Assembly: GCA_944377745.1 (NCBI GenBank)
Contig: CALWFV010000002.1
Span: 101,276-165,275 of the forward strand
DNA from: an uncultured Mediterraneibacter sp.
GTDB taxonomy: Bacteria; Bacillota; Clostridia; Lachnospirales; Lachnospiraceae
DNA: 64,000 nt
Direction: 5' to 3'
Positions within the stretch are counted from its first letter, which is position 1, and each line of letters opens with the position of its first letter. The position numbers and the translations under genes are program-made. The notes under the pieces were generated by a model. That model saw only the letters and a list, made by a program, of their open reading frames with translations, was not told where the DNA came from and did not search any database. Positions 1 to 8,859 of this stretch are shown here, one piece after another.

Positions 1-1118
1 CCAAGATCCGCCGCATAATGGGAAAGGCGCTCTGCCCCGCCCGGGTCACTGCATGTGATCAGAACCGATGCGGTTCCGTGTTCATAGACCGCTTTGATCG
101 TGATTTTTCCAAGGTATTCCGGCTCCAGCTGAAGACTGATCTCACCTTTGTCGGACACGAAAGCTTTCTCTGCCATATCGAGCAGCTTCTGTATATCCGC
201 CGTCCGGTCGGTGCCGCTTAAGTGCAGGGTTTCTGAAACTGTTCCCTGTCCGGACGCCGCTCCGGTGCGTGAGTGTTCCGCGCTTGCGGATATCCCGGTT
301 GACCCGTCAGGAACATTCTCCCCGGAACTCTCTGTTTTGCCATCCTCGCTGCCGTTGAGTGCCCGCGCCTTTATTTCAGACGCGCTCTCATTAGTCTGAG
401 TTGCTGTTTTGCCAGCGATTTCCATGGCAGTCCTGTTTTCTGAACCTCTGTTCTCAAGATCAGTATTGACGGGATCCTGCGCTGACCTGGCTGACATCTC
501 CTGAGCTCCGTCTGTCATGGACGTCCTGTCTCCGAAAGAAGAAATCTCACTGCGGTCCACTGACACCTCCGGTCCTGTAAGTTCCGCCTCTCCGTCAGCG
601 GCAGCCAGCGTATCCACTGTAGTGTTCTGCACCTGGTGTAACTGCATTTCCCCAGCGTTTTCCTGTCCGGCTGTGATCTGCATGTCTGCGCCGCTTTCCA
701 GATCGGCATCTGCCTGAGTCTGTAACACGATGTCAACTGCTCCCTGCCCCGTCGTCAGCGTCTGGATCTCCGAAACTGCTGTCATCTGTTCCGCCGGTTC
801 TGCCAGCCCTGCCAATGCGGGATCCGCCATTTCTATCAATGGACTGTTCCACCACAGTGCCGCCTGAAACATTTCGACACCGGCATAGAGAGCCGCTGCT
901 TCCTCCTGGCCGTCCGGCTGATTCTCAGCGGAAGCGGATAGCTTATCAGAAGTGTTCTGTGTGTTCTGCAGGTCCTTAAGCATGCCTGAAAACAAACCGG
1001 AACCTTCCCCGTCAGAAACTGGTGTCTCTGAACCGGTACTTGAAGAACCGCCTGAAACCATCTGGGCGCCCGATTGCAGCATGTTCTGCATAATCATGCT
1101 CTGCATCGACATATCCAT
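1..1118 (-). CDS. fliK: Flagellar hook-length control protein FliK (partial; 3' end beyond window)
   Basis: FliK is exported through the flagellar secretion apparatus, measures hook length and switches export from hook to filament subunits. The frame is open from an ATG at 1118, preceded by GGGAGGTGAG, to the window edge, giving 372 codons without a stop; the C-terminus is missing. The N-terminal part is low-complexity and rich in Ser, Thr, Glu, Gln and Ala, as in FliK proteins. The last visible ~60 residues carry the start of the conserved C-terminal domain, with LQLEPEYLGKITIKAVYE near residue 320. It follows fliJ, its usual operon position. The N-terminus alone would not identify it; the domain onset plus position make the call firm. 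Confidence 0.88.
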   Translation of the reverse strand, partial: MDMSMQSMIMQNMLQSGAQMVSGGSSSTGSETPVSDGEGSGLFSGMLKDLQNTQNTSDKLSASAENQPDGQEEAAALYAGVEMFQAALWWNSPLIEMADPALAGLAEPAEQMTAVSEIQTLTTGQGAVDIVLQTQADADLESGADMQITAGQENAGEMQLHQVQNTTVDTLAAADGEAELTGPEVSVDRSEISSFGDRTSMTDGAQEMSARSAQDPVNTDLENRGSENRTAMEIAGKTATQTNESASEIKARALNGSEDGKTESSGENVPDGSTGISASAEHSRTGAASGQGTVSETLHLSGTDRTADIQKLLDMAEKAFVSDKGEISLQLEPEYLGKITIKAVYEHGTASVLITCSDPGGAERLSHYAADL

Positions 1119-1185
1119 CTGTCTCACCTCCCTTTTTTAAGATATCTATGGCAATCTGTTCCGGTATCGGAACAGAGTTACCAGC

Positions 1186-1638
1186 TTATTTCTTTCCTTT
1201 GGCGGAGATCATGCGGTTTGACACAAACTCTTCGATCTCCAGCTCTCTGGCTTTTGCCTCGGCCGCATCGTATTCCTGTCTCTTTCTGTCTTTGAGCATC
1301 TGTATGGACGAGGTTTCCTGTTTTGCATGGATCACCGCTTCCCTCTTCTGCTCCTCCTGCTTCCTAAGTTCGCCGAGTGCTTTCTTTTCGTTGCTGATCC
1401 TGCCGATCAGCACATTCATGTAATCTGACCGCCCGCGCAGCCGGGCTGCCGATATCTGCCGGGGTTCATCCAGACCTGTCCTGTCCCGGAACCGGACAAA
1501 CTCATCCTCCAGGCCGCTGATCTGCTCTTCCTTATCCCTGACCTTTTTTACTGCCTGACCGTGCTCATTTCTCAGGCTCTGCTCCACCTGTTCTTTATAA
1601 TTGAGCACTCTCTCCAGGGAAAACGAAAACTTTTTCAT
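1186..1638 (-). CDS. fliJ: Flagellar export chaperone FliJ
   Basis: FliJ is the small coiled-coil stalk of the flagellar export ATPase; it inserts into the FliI hexamer and contacts the export gate. The 150-residue product begins MKKFSFSLERVLNYKEQVE, which is typical of the family, and is almost entirely charged helix with predicted coiled coil over residues 10-140 and no membrane segment. The length matches the family (about 145-150). The ATG is preceded by AAGGGAG. It lies 27 bases after fliI and 67 bases before fliK in the same operon. Sequence conservation in FliJ is low, so the call leans on the N-terminal pattern and the operon position. Confidence 0.93.
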   Translation of the reverse strand: MKKFSFSLERVLNYKEQVEQSLRNEHGQAVKKVRDKEEQISGLEDEFVRFRDRTGLDEPRQISAARLRGRSDYMNVLIGRISNEKKALGELRKQEEQKREAVIHAKQETSSIQMLKDRKRQEYDAAEAKARELEIEEFVSNRMISAKGKK

Positions 1639-1665
1639 CGCTGCTCCCTTCCCGACCTTGCATCA

Positions 1666-2973
1666 TCATTTCTCTTCCAGGATCTTCCTCATTATGCTCA
1701 CCGTCTCCTCAAGAGTGAAGTTTTCATCGGTTTTCTGCATGAGAAAACTATTGATCTTATTGATCTTCGAGATCGCATAATCAAGTTTTGGATTGGTTCC
1801 TGCCTTGTACGCCCCGATGGAGATCAGGTCTTCATTCTGTGCATAAAGGCTTAGGATATCCCGCATTCTGGACGCCAGAGATTTGTGTCCCTCATCCACG
1901 ATGTCCGCCATCAGCCTCGATATGCTGGCGTTTACGTCAATCGCCGGGAAATGATTGGAATTCGCGAGTTTCCTTGAGAGTACAATATGTCCGTCAAGGA
2001 TACCGCGGACAGTATCCGCAACAGGTTCATTCGTGTCATCCCCTTCTACAAGCACTGTGTAAACACCGGTTATGGAGCCCTTCTCAAAATTCCCGCTGCG
2101 CTCCAGAAGCTTCGGAAACTCAGCGTAGATCGAAGGGGTATATCCTCTTGCCACAGGCGGCTCTCCGGTGGCAAGCCCGATTTCCCTCTGCGCCATGGCA
2201 AATCTGGTAAGAGAATCCATCATGAGCATGACGTCTTTTCCCTGGTCTTTAAAGTATTCGGCAATCGTAGTGGCTACAAGGGGGCATTTCATACGCAGCA
2301 TTGCCGGTTGATCTGAAGTTGCCACAACAAGCACAGACCGCTTCATTCCCTCCGGCCCCAGGTCCTTCTCCACGAACTCAAGAACCTCCCTTCCACGCTC
2401 TCCCACAAGGGCGATCACATTGATATCTGACTCCACGTTTCTCGCGATCATTCCCATCAGCGTACTCTTTCCTACGCCGCTGCCGGCAAAGATTCCGATA
2501 CGCTGGCCTTTGCCGATCGTGTTGAGTCCGTCGATCGCCTTGATCCCGAAATTCAGCGTCTGAGAGATCCTTGGCCTGCTCAGTGGATTGATTCTCGGAT
2601 TTTCGACATAATAATACCGGGGAGAAGTAAAGCTGCCTTTCTCATCCATCGGACGCCCCAGCGCGTCTATGATCCGGCCTCTAAGAAACTCACCCACCGG
2701 TATCTTTAATCTCTTTTTTGTATTTCTGACAAAACTGTTTGACCCGATCCCGCTGATGCTCTCATAAGCCATAAGCTGAACGCGGTCATCGCGGAATCCT
2801 ACTACTTCCGCCTGGATCTGCCGATGCTGTTCCTCGTCATAGATCATGACGATATCACCGATATTCGCACTGCCGCCGGACGCTTCCATTGACATTCCGG
2901 TAATATTCTCGATCCGCCCTGTATGGTTGATCGTTTCTGCCTGCATTATTAACTTCGGTATTTCTTTCAGCAT
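1666..2973 (-). CDS. fliI: Flagellar export ATPase FliI
   Basis: FliI is the F1-beta-like ATPase that energises and unlocks substrate entry into the flagellar type III export machine at the cytoplasmic base. The 435-residue protein has an N-terminal beta-barrel (residues 15-90), a Walker A motif GSGVGKST near residues 164-171 and Walker B-type hydrophobics ending in MMDSLTRFA, followed by the family signature around PPVARGYTPSIYAEFPKLLER. Full length for the family. It lies between fliH, its negative regulator and tether, and fliJ, its stalk. The ATG has an unusual all-G ribosome binding site (GGGGGGTT). Confidence 0.98.
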   Translation of the reverse strand: MLKEIPKLIMQAETINHTGRIENITGMSMEASGGSANIGDIVMIYDEEQHRQIQAEVVGFRDDRVQLMAYESISGIGSNSFVRNTKKRLKIPVGEFLRGRIIDALGRPMDEKGSFTSPRYYYVENPRINPLSRPRISQTLNFGIKAIDGLNTIGKGQRIGIFAGSGVGKSTLMGMIARNVESDINVIALVGERGREVLEFVEKDLGPEGMKRSVLVVATSDQPAMLRMKCPLVATTIAEYFKDQGKDVMLMMDSLTRFAMAQREIGLATGEPPVARGYTPSIYAEFPKLLERSGNFEKGSITGVYTVLVEGDDTNEPVADTVRGILDGHIVLSRKLANSNHFPAIDVNASISRLMADIVDEGHKSLASRMRDILSLYAQNEDLISIGAYKAGTNPKLDYAISKINKINSFLMQKTDENFTLEETVSIMRKILEEK

Positions 2974-2991
2974 TCTTAACCCCCCGCAATA

Positions 2992-3771
2992 CTATACCTT
3001 CGCATTATTCAGAATCTCCTGAATATTCTCGAGCTGGGTCCCTACACTGATGTCCATCACTTCATCGGGCAGCTCGATCAGACATGTTCCCGGAGCCGCG
3101 TCGTCTATTGCGATGATCTTCACATTGTCCGAAATCTTAGACAACTCATGGAGCAGTTCCGCGTCACCCTGTATCTCAGCAAACCCTTCTTCCGGATCTT
3201 CGGATATGTAGATTTTTGCCCATGCCGTCTTTTTCAGCTTCCCGACCGCGGCAAGGATCATATTTTTTACAACAGCCCCGCTGGACTTCAGGCTCGCCTG
3301 GATGATCTTTTCACCGACAGCAAGAGCAATGTCTTTCAGATCATCCAGATACTCTTCCATCACGCGTTCCTTCGCGTGCTCCATCTCGAGAACATAGTCG
3401 CTGATCTTCTTCTCCAGCTCCCTGCACTCTGAGGAGAGTTCTGCCCTGTGCTCTTCATACGCCTTCTCGCGTCCTTCATCGCACCCCTGCTTCATGCCCT
3501 TGATATAGCCTGCTTCATAGGCATCTTTCCTGATCTTCGCGGCCTCTTCCCGAGCCCGGGCCAGGATCTCCTGAGCTTTCCGAATGCTCTCTTCCTCCGC
3601 GGCGATCCGTTCGCGGTGCAGACGTTCCTCTTCATCAGTGAGAGAAGACATCTCCGCCTCTTCCCCTGCCTCTTCCGGGTGCAGGACGGCATCCATCAGG
3701 TCAGGGAGACTGACTTCATGCCAGGCCGCCCCTTCCTGACTGTTTACTATAACTTTAGACAATGATCTCAT
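2992..3771 (-). CDS. fliH: Flagellar assembly protein FliH
   Basis: FliH dimerises, binds the N-terminus of FliI and anchors it to the C-ring. The 259-residue product has a charged coiled-coil centre (about residues 45-140, with many Glu/Arg/Ala heptads) and a C-terminal globular part (about 145-259, resembling V/F-type ATPase E/delta subunits) containing DIALAVGEKIIQASL. The reading frame overlaps the end of fliG by 17 bases, consistent with translational coupling. The ATG at 3771 lies close behind a GGAAAGG stretch, so the exact start is slightly uncertain; a nearby TTG is a weaker alternative. Confidence 0.92.
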   Translation of the reverse strand: MRSLSKVIVNSQEGAAWHEVSLPDLMDAVLHPEEAGEEAEMSSLTDEEERLHRERIAAEEESIRKAQEILARAREEAAKIRKDAYEAGYIKGMKQGCDEGREKAYEEHRAELSSECRELEKKISDYVLEMEHAKERVMEEYLDDLKDIALAVGEKIIQASLKSSGAVVKNMILAAVGKLKKTAWAKIYISEDPEEGFAEIQGDAELLHELSKISDNVKIIAIDDAAPGTCLIELPDEVMDISVGTQLENIQEILNNAKV

Positions 3772-4777
3772 CCTTTCCGCCCTTGCTGATCACAAGTTCG
3801 CCTTCCTCATCAAGCCGCCTGATGATATTGACGATATGCTGCTGTGCTTCTTCCACATCTCTCAGACGTACATTGACCGTAATCTCCAGGTCGGACTTGA
3901 CGGTATCCGCCATACGGGTCGACATATTCGCGTAAAACAGAGACGCGATGGAATCGTCCGCTCCCTTGAGGGCATAGACAATATCCTTCATATCGCACTC
4001 CCTGATAAAACGCTGGATTGAACGGTTGTCCATAGTAGCGATATCCTCGAACACGAACATCTTCTTCCGGATCGTATCGGCAAGTTCCGGCTCTGTCTTG
4101 TTCATCTCGTCGAAGATGTACTTTTCGTTTGACCGGTCCATATTGTTCATGACATCCGCAATGTAGTCCACGCCGCCGATCGTTGTAAAATCAGTGGTAA
4201 GGATACTGTTGAATTTCTCTCTGAGCTTCTGCTCCACGATCTTGATCGCGTCAGGCGATGCGCTTTCCATCTTTGCGATCGCCTCCACGACTTTGATCCT
4301 TTTTTTCTCCGGAAGCTCTGTGATCACCTCCGCCGCCTGCTGGGCGTACGAGTAAGACAGAACCATGGCGATCGTCTGCGGACGCTCATACTGTAGAACG
4401 GCAAACAGGTTCTTGCTGTCCATCTTATGCAGGAACTCGAAAGAACGGTTCTGCAGGAACTTCGCCACTTTCTGCAGAAGTTCCCTGGCTGTAGATTCGC
4501 CGTACGCTTTCTCAAGAACGGATCTTGCATACTCCATGCCGCCGTCTGTGACCACTTTTCTCGTCAGGCAGGTCTTGTAGAAGTCGTCCAGAACCTCTTC
4601 TGTCCTGGCAGACTCCACATGGCCGAGCTTTGCGACTTCCAGTGTCAGCTTCTCTACTTCTTCGGCATTCAGATACTTGTACACTTTTGATGCCTTATCC
4701 GCCCCCAGAGCGACGACAACGGTAGCCGCCTTCTGTTCCGGGGTGAGACTCGGCTGACTAGTTTGTGTCTGGCTCAT
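3755..4777 (-). CDS. fliG: Flagellar motor switch protein FliG
   Basis: FliG forms the upper C-ring, binds FliF and, through its C-terminal charged helix, the stator MotA to generate torque. The protein shows the three FliG domains: N-terminal FliF-binding part starting with TPEQKAATVVVALG, a middle domain with ERPQTIAMVLS (the EHPQ-type motif) and a C-terminal torque domain with RSIQRFIRECD and ANMSTRMADT. A longer reading from ATG 4792 is possible, but GGAGGAAAAGACA sits directly before the ATG at 4777, so the upstream codons are probably the ribosome binding site; I use 4777 (340 residues). It overlaps fliF by 20 bases. Confidence 0.97.
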   Translation of the reverse strand: MSQTQTSQPSLTPEQKAATVVVALGADKASKVYKYLNAEEVEKLTLEVAKLGHVESARTEEVLDDFYKTCLTRKVVTDGGMEYARSVLEKAYGESTARELLQKVAKFLQNRSFEFLHKMDSKNLFAVLQYERPQTIAMVLSYSYAQQAAEVITELPEKKRIKVVEAIAKMESASPDAIKIVEQKLREKFNSILTTDFTTIGGVDYIADVMNNMDRSNEKYIFDEMNKTEPELADTIRKKMFVFEDIATMDNRSIQRFIRECDMKDIVYALKGADDSIASLFYANMSTRMADTVKSDLEITVNVRLRDVEEAQQHIVNIIRRLDEEGELVISKGGKDEIIV

Positions 4778-6365
4778 TGTCTTTTCCTCCATTCAGCCAT
4801 GACCTCAGCATCTGTGCTGAGATCTCAGGATTCGTCTCGGCGAAATCTCTTATATTCTCGCGCAGCTCTCTGCTGCGTTCATTCTGTACGCTGAGGATAT
4901 CTCTGCCCTCATCCTCTTCCTGCTGTTCCGCCATCAGAAGCGGCTCAGTCTCAAGCCCCTCTTCTTCAAGGCGTTTCTTTCTGCGCCTGCGTCTGATAAT
5001 CGAGCCGATGATCAGGGCCAGAATCAGGAGTACAAGCAGTGCCGAGCCGATAATTATGAACGGAATCATCTGCCCAGTCAGCAGCGCCTGGACATCCGCG
5101 CCTGTATCCTGTGTCGTATCGTCTGTGTAGAACGGAGCGGCAACGGCTGTGATCTTCTGGTCGATCTCATCCATGCCGATCCCCGTGGCATTGGCCACAA
5201 GCTGGCGCACCTCGTCATAACTCAGATTCCCGAAGTTGTTCCCGTTGATCGAAACAGAAACGGTCAGATCATCCATAACCCCGGGATCGATCTCAGTCTG
5301 TTCTTTCACCTGATTGACCAGATAATCTCTGTCATAGGTCTCAGTGTTATAAGTGTCGGTTCCGTTTCCGTCCTGCTGATTATACTCTGTGATATCAGCA
5401 TTTTCTTCCGTTCCCGCGACACCGGCCGCAGCATCCGTACCGGTTCCCTCGGAAGTGGATCCCGACTCACTTGAGATGATCCCGGTCTTGTCATTCTCAT
5501 CGATCTTGTCCGGCGTCGTGTATGTAGTGGACTCTCTGATAATCCGATCCATGTTGACGCTTCCGTTGGCGGATACTCTCACATTGCCGTCTCCATAGAA
5601 TGGCGTGAGGATATTGATCACTTTCTGTTCAATCTTCTGTTCAATAATGCGGGACAGTTCCGCCTCAGTGGATCCGGAGCCTGTTTCGTCCGTGGAATCC
5701 GTCAACTCGATTCCGTTCTGGTCAAAAACGGAGACGTTTTCCATCTGCATGTCCGGCACACTACGCGCAACCAGTCTCTGGATCGCCGACGCCTGTTTGC
5801 TGCTAAGCTCGGCGCCGTTCTTCATCGTGACAACAACAGAAGCGCTGGCTTCTGTTCCGGAGTTATCCTCCAACACGTACTGCTGTTCATCGCCAAGCGC
5901 AATGGTCACCTTCGCGTCGCTGACGCCGTCAAAAAGTCCGATCGTAGCTCCTATCCGGTTCTGAAGTTCATAGAGCTTATATGTCTGCTGTTCAGAATCC
6001 GTCGCCATCCCGCCAGCGTTTTGTGTAAAAATGTCATAGGTAAAACCGCTGCTGGGGTATCCCTCATAGACAAGGGTTGCTCTGGTGCTGTCCGCCTGTG
6101 ATTCTTCCACAAGGATCGTCCCATCGCCCTCATATCGGTAATCGACTTCCTCTTCCTGGAGTCTTCCAACGATCTCAGAGGCTTCTTCCTGGGAGATATC
6201 CGTAAACAGAGGGACATAATCTTTCTGGTTCAGGATCATGGCGATCACCACGGCTCCGATGACCACTGCCGCCGCGACAACGGCTGATATGATCTTTACC
6301 CTCTTATCAAGCTGACTGACAAACTGCCTGAGCTCTGTGAATTTCTTTTTTATATCCGGCTTCAT
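4758..6365 (-). CDS. fliF: Flagellar M-ring protein FliF
   Basis: FliF forms the MS-ring in the cytoplasmic membrane, the scaffold for the motor and export gate. The 535-residue protein has a first membrane helix at about residues 24-45, a large extracytoplasmic ring-building region, a second membrane helix at about 433-457 followed by a run of Arg/Lys, and an acidic cytoplasmic tail ending in the FliG-binding segment AQMLRSWLNG. The periplasmic part contains a Thr/Gly/Asn-rich low-complexity insert around residues 290-340 (GSTSEGTGTDAAAG), where FliF proteins vary. The order fliE-fliF-fliG is standard. Confidence 0.97.
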   Translation of the reverse strand: MKPDIKKKFTELRQFVSQLDKRVKIISAVVAAAVVIGAVVIAMILNQKDYVPLFTDISQEEASEIVGRLQEEEVDYRYEGDGTILVEESQADSTRATLVYEGYPSSGFTYDIFTQNAGGMATDSEQQTYKLYELQNRIGATIGLFDGVSDAKVTIALGDEQQYVLEDNSGTEASASVVVTMKNGAELSSKQASAIQRLVARSVPDMQMENVSVFDQNGIELTDSTDETGSGSTEAELSRIIEQKIEQKVINILTPFYGDGNVRVSANGSVNMDRIIRESTTYTTPDKIDENDKTGIISSESGSTSEGTGTDAAAGVAGTEENADITEYNQQDGNGTDTYNTETYDRDYLVNQVKEQTEIDPGVMDDLTVSVSINGNNFGNLSYDEVRQLVANATGIGMDEIDQKITAVAAPFYTDDTTQDTGADVQALLTGQMIPFIIIGSALLVLLILALIIGSIIRRRRRKKRLEEEGLETEPLLMAEQQEEDEGRDILSVQNERSRELRENIRDFAETNPEISAQMLRSWLNGGKDNEPDTN

Positions 6366-6389
6366 CTCATGTACCTTCTTTCGTCATGT

Positions 6390-6704
6390 CTATAAACTGA
6401 TTCTCATCAGTTCATTATAGGCATCCAATGCTTTGTTGCGAAGCTGGACCAGCATATTAGTTGCAAGCTGTGCCTCAGATGCTGCGATCTGTACCGTATG
6501 CGGGTCGTTGATCTGCCCTGTCGAAAGAAGATACTGCTGTGACTGAAGATTGCTCTCCGTATTTCTTACGTCCTGTATGGCATTTTGAAATATATCCTGA
6601 AACATCCCGCCCGCAGACACAGACCGGGTATCCTGCGCGGAATCCGCGCTGATCCCGCCGATCGCCTGCCATGGCTGAATAGGTGTGATAAAACTAGTCT
6701 CCAT
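6390..6704 (-). CDS. fliE: Flagellar hook-basal body protein FliE
   Basis: FliE is a small rod-base subunit joining the MS-ring/export gate to the proximal rod. The 104-residue product shows the family pattern: a variable N-terminus, then DIFQNAIQDVRNTESNLQSQ in the middle and the conserved end with AEAQLATNMLVQLRNKAL-type residues and YNELMRISL. Length fits FliE (about 100). The ATG follows AAAGGAGACAG. It is directly preceded by flgB only 45 bases away; flgC, normally between them, is absent here. Confidence 0.95.
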   Translation of the reverse strand: METSFITPIQPWQAIGGISADSAQDTRSVSAGGMFQDIFQNAIQDVRNTESNLQSQQYLLSTGQINDPHTVQIAASEAQLATNMLVQLRNKALDAYNELMRISL

Positions 6705-6749
6705 CTTTCTGTCTCCTTTATTATCTGCTTTGTACTTAACTGATCAATC

Positions 6750-7142
6750 TTACTGACCTGTGATCACAGTATTCAGACGGCTGATATCGCTGCTGACACT
6801 GCGCAGCAGATACTGGTACTGGAGTGAAGTTCTTGTAAGCTCCATTAATTCGGCATCCGCATTTACATTGTTTCCGTCAGCCCGCGCAGTCTCCCCGCTG
6901 GAAGTATGTACTCTGTATGTACTGTCAGCGACTGCGTCTCTGACCGCCGCTCCGCTCGGATCCGCGGAAGCGGCTCTCAGCCTGTTCTGGAATTCCTCCT
7001 CAAAAGTTACATATTGTGATTTATATCCGGGTGTTTCTACATTTGCCAGGTTGTTTGAGATCACCGACTCCTTCTCCCACAGAAAATCCAGCGCCTTTGA
7101 CATCATCGCCATGGAATTGCCATATATGCCATAAACTGCCAT
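6750..7142 (-). CDS. flgB: Flagellar basal body rod protein FlgB
   Basis: FlgB is a proximal rod subunit exported by the flagellar apparatus. The 130-residue protein carries the rod-protein N-terminal signature SNNLANVETPGYK (residues 29-41) and the C-terminal FlgB pattern DGNNVNADAELMELTRTSLQY. FlgC proteins have a different C-terminus, so this is FlgB. A longer reading frame from 7202 exists, but GAGGAGGTTGTTTT lies immediately before the ATG at 7142, so I start there. It is the first gene of the flagellar operon, about 70 bases downstream of the predicted transcription start. Confidence 0.96.
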   Translation of the reverse strand: MAVYGIYGNSMAMMSKALDFLWEKESVISNNLANVETPGYKSQYVTFEEEFQNRLRAASADPSGAAVRDAVADSTYRVHTSSGETARADGNNVNADAELMELTRTSLQYQYLLRSVSSDISRLNTVITGQ

Positions 7143-7220
7143 AAAACAACCTCCTCTCTTAATTAGACTGAAATCGATATCGTTTCCGATCACTTTCTGC
7201 ACTTTTTCGACTTCTCGAAA

Positions 7221-7249
7221 ATTGTAAAACAGTAGCAGAGCGTTGTCAA
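7221..7249 (-). promoter_or_regulatory. Sigma-A-like promoter of the flgB operon
   Basis: On the minus strand the sequence reads TTGACA (7249-7244), 17 bases, TACAAT (7226-7221). This is a near-consensus vegetative promoter about 80 bases upstream of flgB. Its -35 box overlaps that of the divergent chemoreceptor promoter. Confidence 0.8.
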
Positions 7250-7271
7250 TATTTTTTTTCGATTTTACAAT
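7243..7271 (+). promoter_or_regulatory. Divergent sigma-A-like promoter for the chemoreceptor gene
   Basis: On the plus strand the sequence reads TTGTCA (7243-7248), 17 bases, TACAAT (7266-7271). It mirrors the flgB promoter and shares five of its six -35 positions, so polymerase can probably occupy only one at a time. The chemoreceptor start codon is about 100 bases downstream. Confidence 0.65.
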
Positions 7272-7301
7272 TATTTTAACCTCTTATTTTTTTCTATATA
7301 C

Positions 7302-7314
7302 CTGTCGAAATATA
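7302..7314. promoter_or_regulatory. Motif CTGTCGAAATATA, copy 1 (shared with 10690-10702)
   Basis: The 13-base motif is preceded by a T-rich block (TTATTTTTTTCTAT, from 7284) that is also found before the second copy upstream of cheA. Its core GTCGAAAT matches six of eight bases of the motility sigma factor -10 box GCCGATAT, but no TAAA -35 box is visible. Its role is unknown; it may be a weak SigD-type promoter or a regulator site. Confidence 0.4.
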
Positions 7315-7374
7315 AATGTATCGTAATCCTTATTTATCGATACAAACATTCTTAAGAAGAGAGGAGCACACAAA

Positions 7375-8793
7375 ATGAATCAGAAATCAGCTTTAAAGTG
7401 GAAAATGCGCATCGCATGTTTCTTACTCACATTGATCGCCTGTATAGCTGCGGTGATCGGCATTATCACATCTTCAGGGAATGGTTCCTCGTTGATCCTT
7501 ACCGTGATTGAGGTCATTCTGTTAATAGCGGCCCTGATCCTTCCTTTCCTTTTTATTTATATGACCAGAGCACTTCTGTTCACTCCTCTGGGGGAATGCG
7601 CAGAGAGACTGCATGCGCTTGCCGGGGGTGACCTTGACAGCCCCATTCCCGCACACAATGCAGAAGGAGAGATCGGATATCTTGTGGATAGCACGGAACT
7701 GCTCGTGAAGAATCTGCGAACGATTATTTCAGATGAAAGCCGTATCCTGACATCCATGAGTTCCGGAGATTTTACCATCAACAGTGAGTGCAGAGATCTG
7801 TACGTCAACGGCTTTGCTCCAATTCTGGAATCTATGAGAAGCATCTGCTTCCGCCTGAACTCTTCACTTCATCAGATTCAGGAATCTGCGGTTCAGGTAG
7901 ACGCGGGCGCAGATCAGGTATCCACCGGCGCTCAGGCACTTTCACAGGGTGCCACTGAGCAGGCGAGTTCAGTTCAGGAACTGGCCGCGACGATCAACGA
8001 CATCTCCAATCAGGTTTCAGAAGCCGCGAAAAATGCCGAATCCGCAAGCAGTCTTGCACACAGTGTAGGAAACGACATGATGGACAGCAATCTGCATATG
8101 AGTGAGATGACGAACGCTATGGCTGAGATTAAGGAGACGTCCAACCAGATCCATAAGATCATCAAGACGATCGAGGATATCGCGTTCCAGACAAACATCC
8201 TTGCGCTGAATGCCGCTGTCGAAGCTGCGCGGGCAGGCTCTGCGGGCAAAGGTTTTGCCGTTGTCGCGGAGGAAGTCCGCAATCTTGCCGGCAAGAGTCA
8301 GGACGCGGCCCAGGATACCACAGTCATGATCCAGAACGCCATCGCCGCGGTGGATAAAGGAATTCATATCGCGGATGAGACAGCGGAATCCATGAATAAG
8401 GTTGTCGCGAACGCGCAGCTTGTCGTTGACCAGATCTCTTCGATCTCAGGAACTTCCCGCGCTCAGGCTGACGCGATCGCTCAGGTCACAACCGGCATTG
8501 ACCAGATCTCCAGCGTTGTGCAGACCAACTCTGCCACAGCCGAGGAAAGTGCCGCAGCCAGTGAAGAGCTGTCCGGGCAGGCAGCCCTGTTGAAAAATAT
8601 TCTTTCCGGCTTCAGGTTCCGTCAGGACGCGGAAAGTATTCAGCCACCATCTGTATCTGCTGCTGAAGAACCAGTTTTCGAAGAACCCTCCTTTGAAGAG
8701 CCGTCTTATGAAGAACCCTCCTATTTGGAGAACGATACATATACTCCTCAGGAGACGACAGCTCCATTTACAGGGAACAACGACAAATACTGA
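7375..8793 (+). CDS. Methyl-accepting chemotaxis protein without an extracytoplasmic sensor domain
   Basis: This chemoreceptor signals to CheA/CheW. The 472-residue protein has two membrane helices (about 11-32 and 40-63) separated by only about seven residues, so there is no outside ligand domain. A HAMP-like linker follows (about 64-116), then methylation helices and the highly conserved hairpin tip around 273-305 ([30 protein letters not shown]). The C-terminus carries four five-residue repeats [20 protein letters not shown] (431-450) on a flexible tail. It probably senses membrane or cytoplasmic state, or acts with a partner. The ATG follows AGAGAGGAG. Confidence 0.94.
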   Translation: MNQKSALKWKMRIACFLLTLIACIAAVIGIITSSGNGSSLILTVIEVILLIAALILPFLFIYMTRALLFTPLGECAERLHALAGGDLDSPIPAHNAEGEIGYLVDSTELLVKNLRTIISDESRILTSMSSGDFTINSECRDLYVNGFAPILESMRSICFRLNSSLHQIQESAVQVDAGADQVSTGAQALSQGATEQASSVQELAATINDISNQVSEAAKNAESASSLAHSVGNDMMDSNLHMSEMTNAMAEIKETSNQIHKIIKTIEDIAFQTNILALNAAVEAARAGSAGKGFAVVAEEVRNLAGKSQDAAQDTTVMIQNAIAAVDKGIHIADETAESMNKVVANAQLVVDQISSISGTSRAQADAIAQVTTGIDQISSVVQTNSATAEESAAASEELSGQAALLKNILSGFRFRQDAESIQPPSVSAAEEPVFEEPSFEEPSYEEPSYLENDTYTPQETTAPFTGNNDKY

Positions 8794-8816
8794 GTATCTC
8801 TTTTTTAACGGATGCA

Positions 8817-8850
8817 TTAAAAAACGCCCGGGTCAGCCCGGGCGTTTTTT
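8817..8850. terminator. Bidirectional terminator between the chemoreceptor and the FlhB-like gene
   Basis: A perfect 12-base stem (8821-8832 with 8837-8848, core CGCCCGGG) with a four-base loop is flanked by A's on the left and T's on the right. It sits between two convergent genes and can act in both directions. Confidence 0.93.
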
Positions 8851-8859
8851 CATTTCTTT

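Noticed and set aside
515-736. Open frames in both directions over 18-1295
   Set aside because: These are shadows of the partial fliK gene and of fliJ, which are read on the minus strand with proper start and family content.
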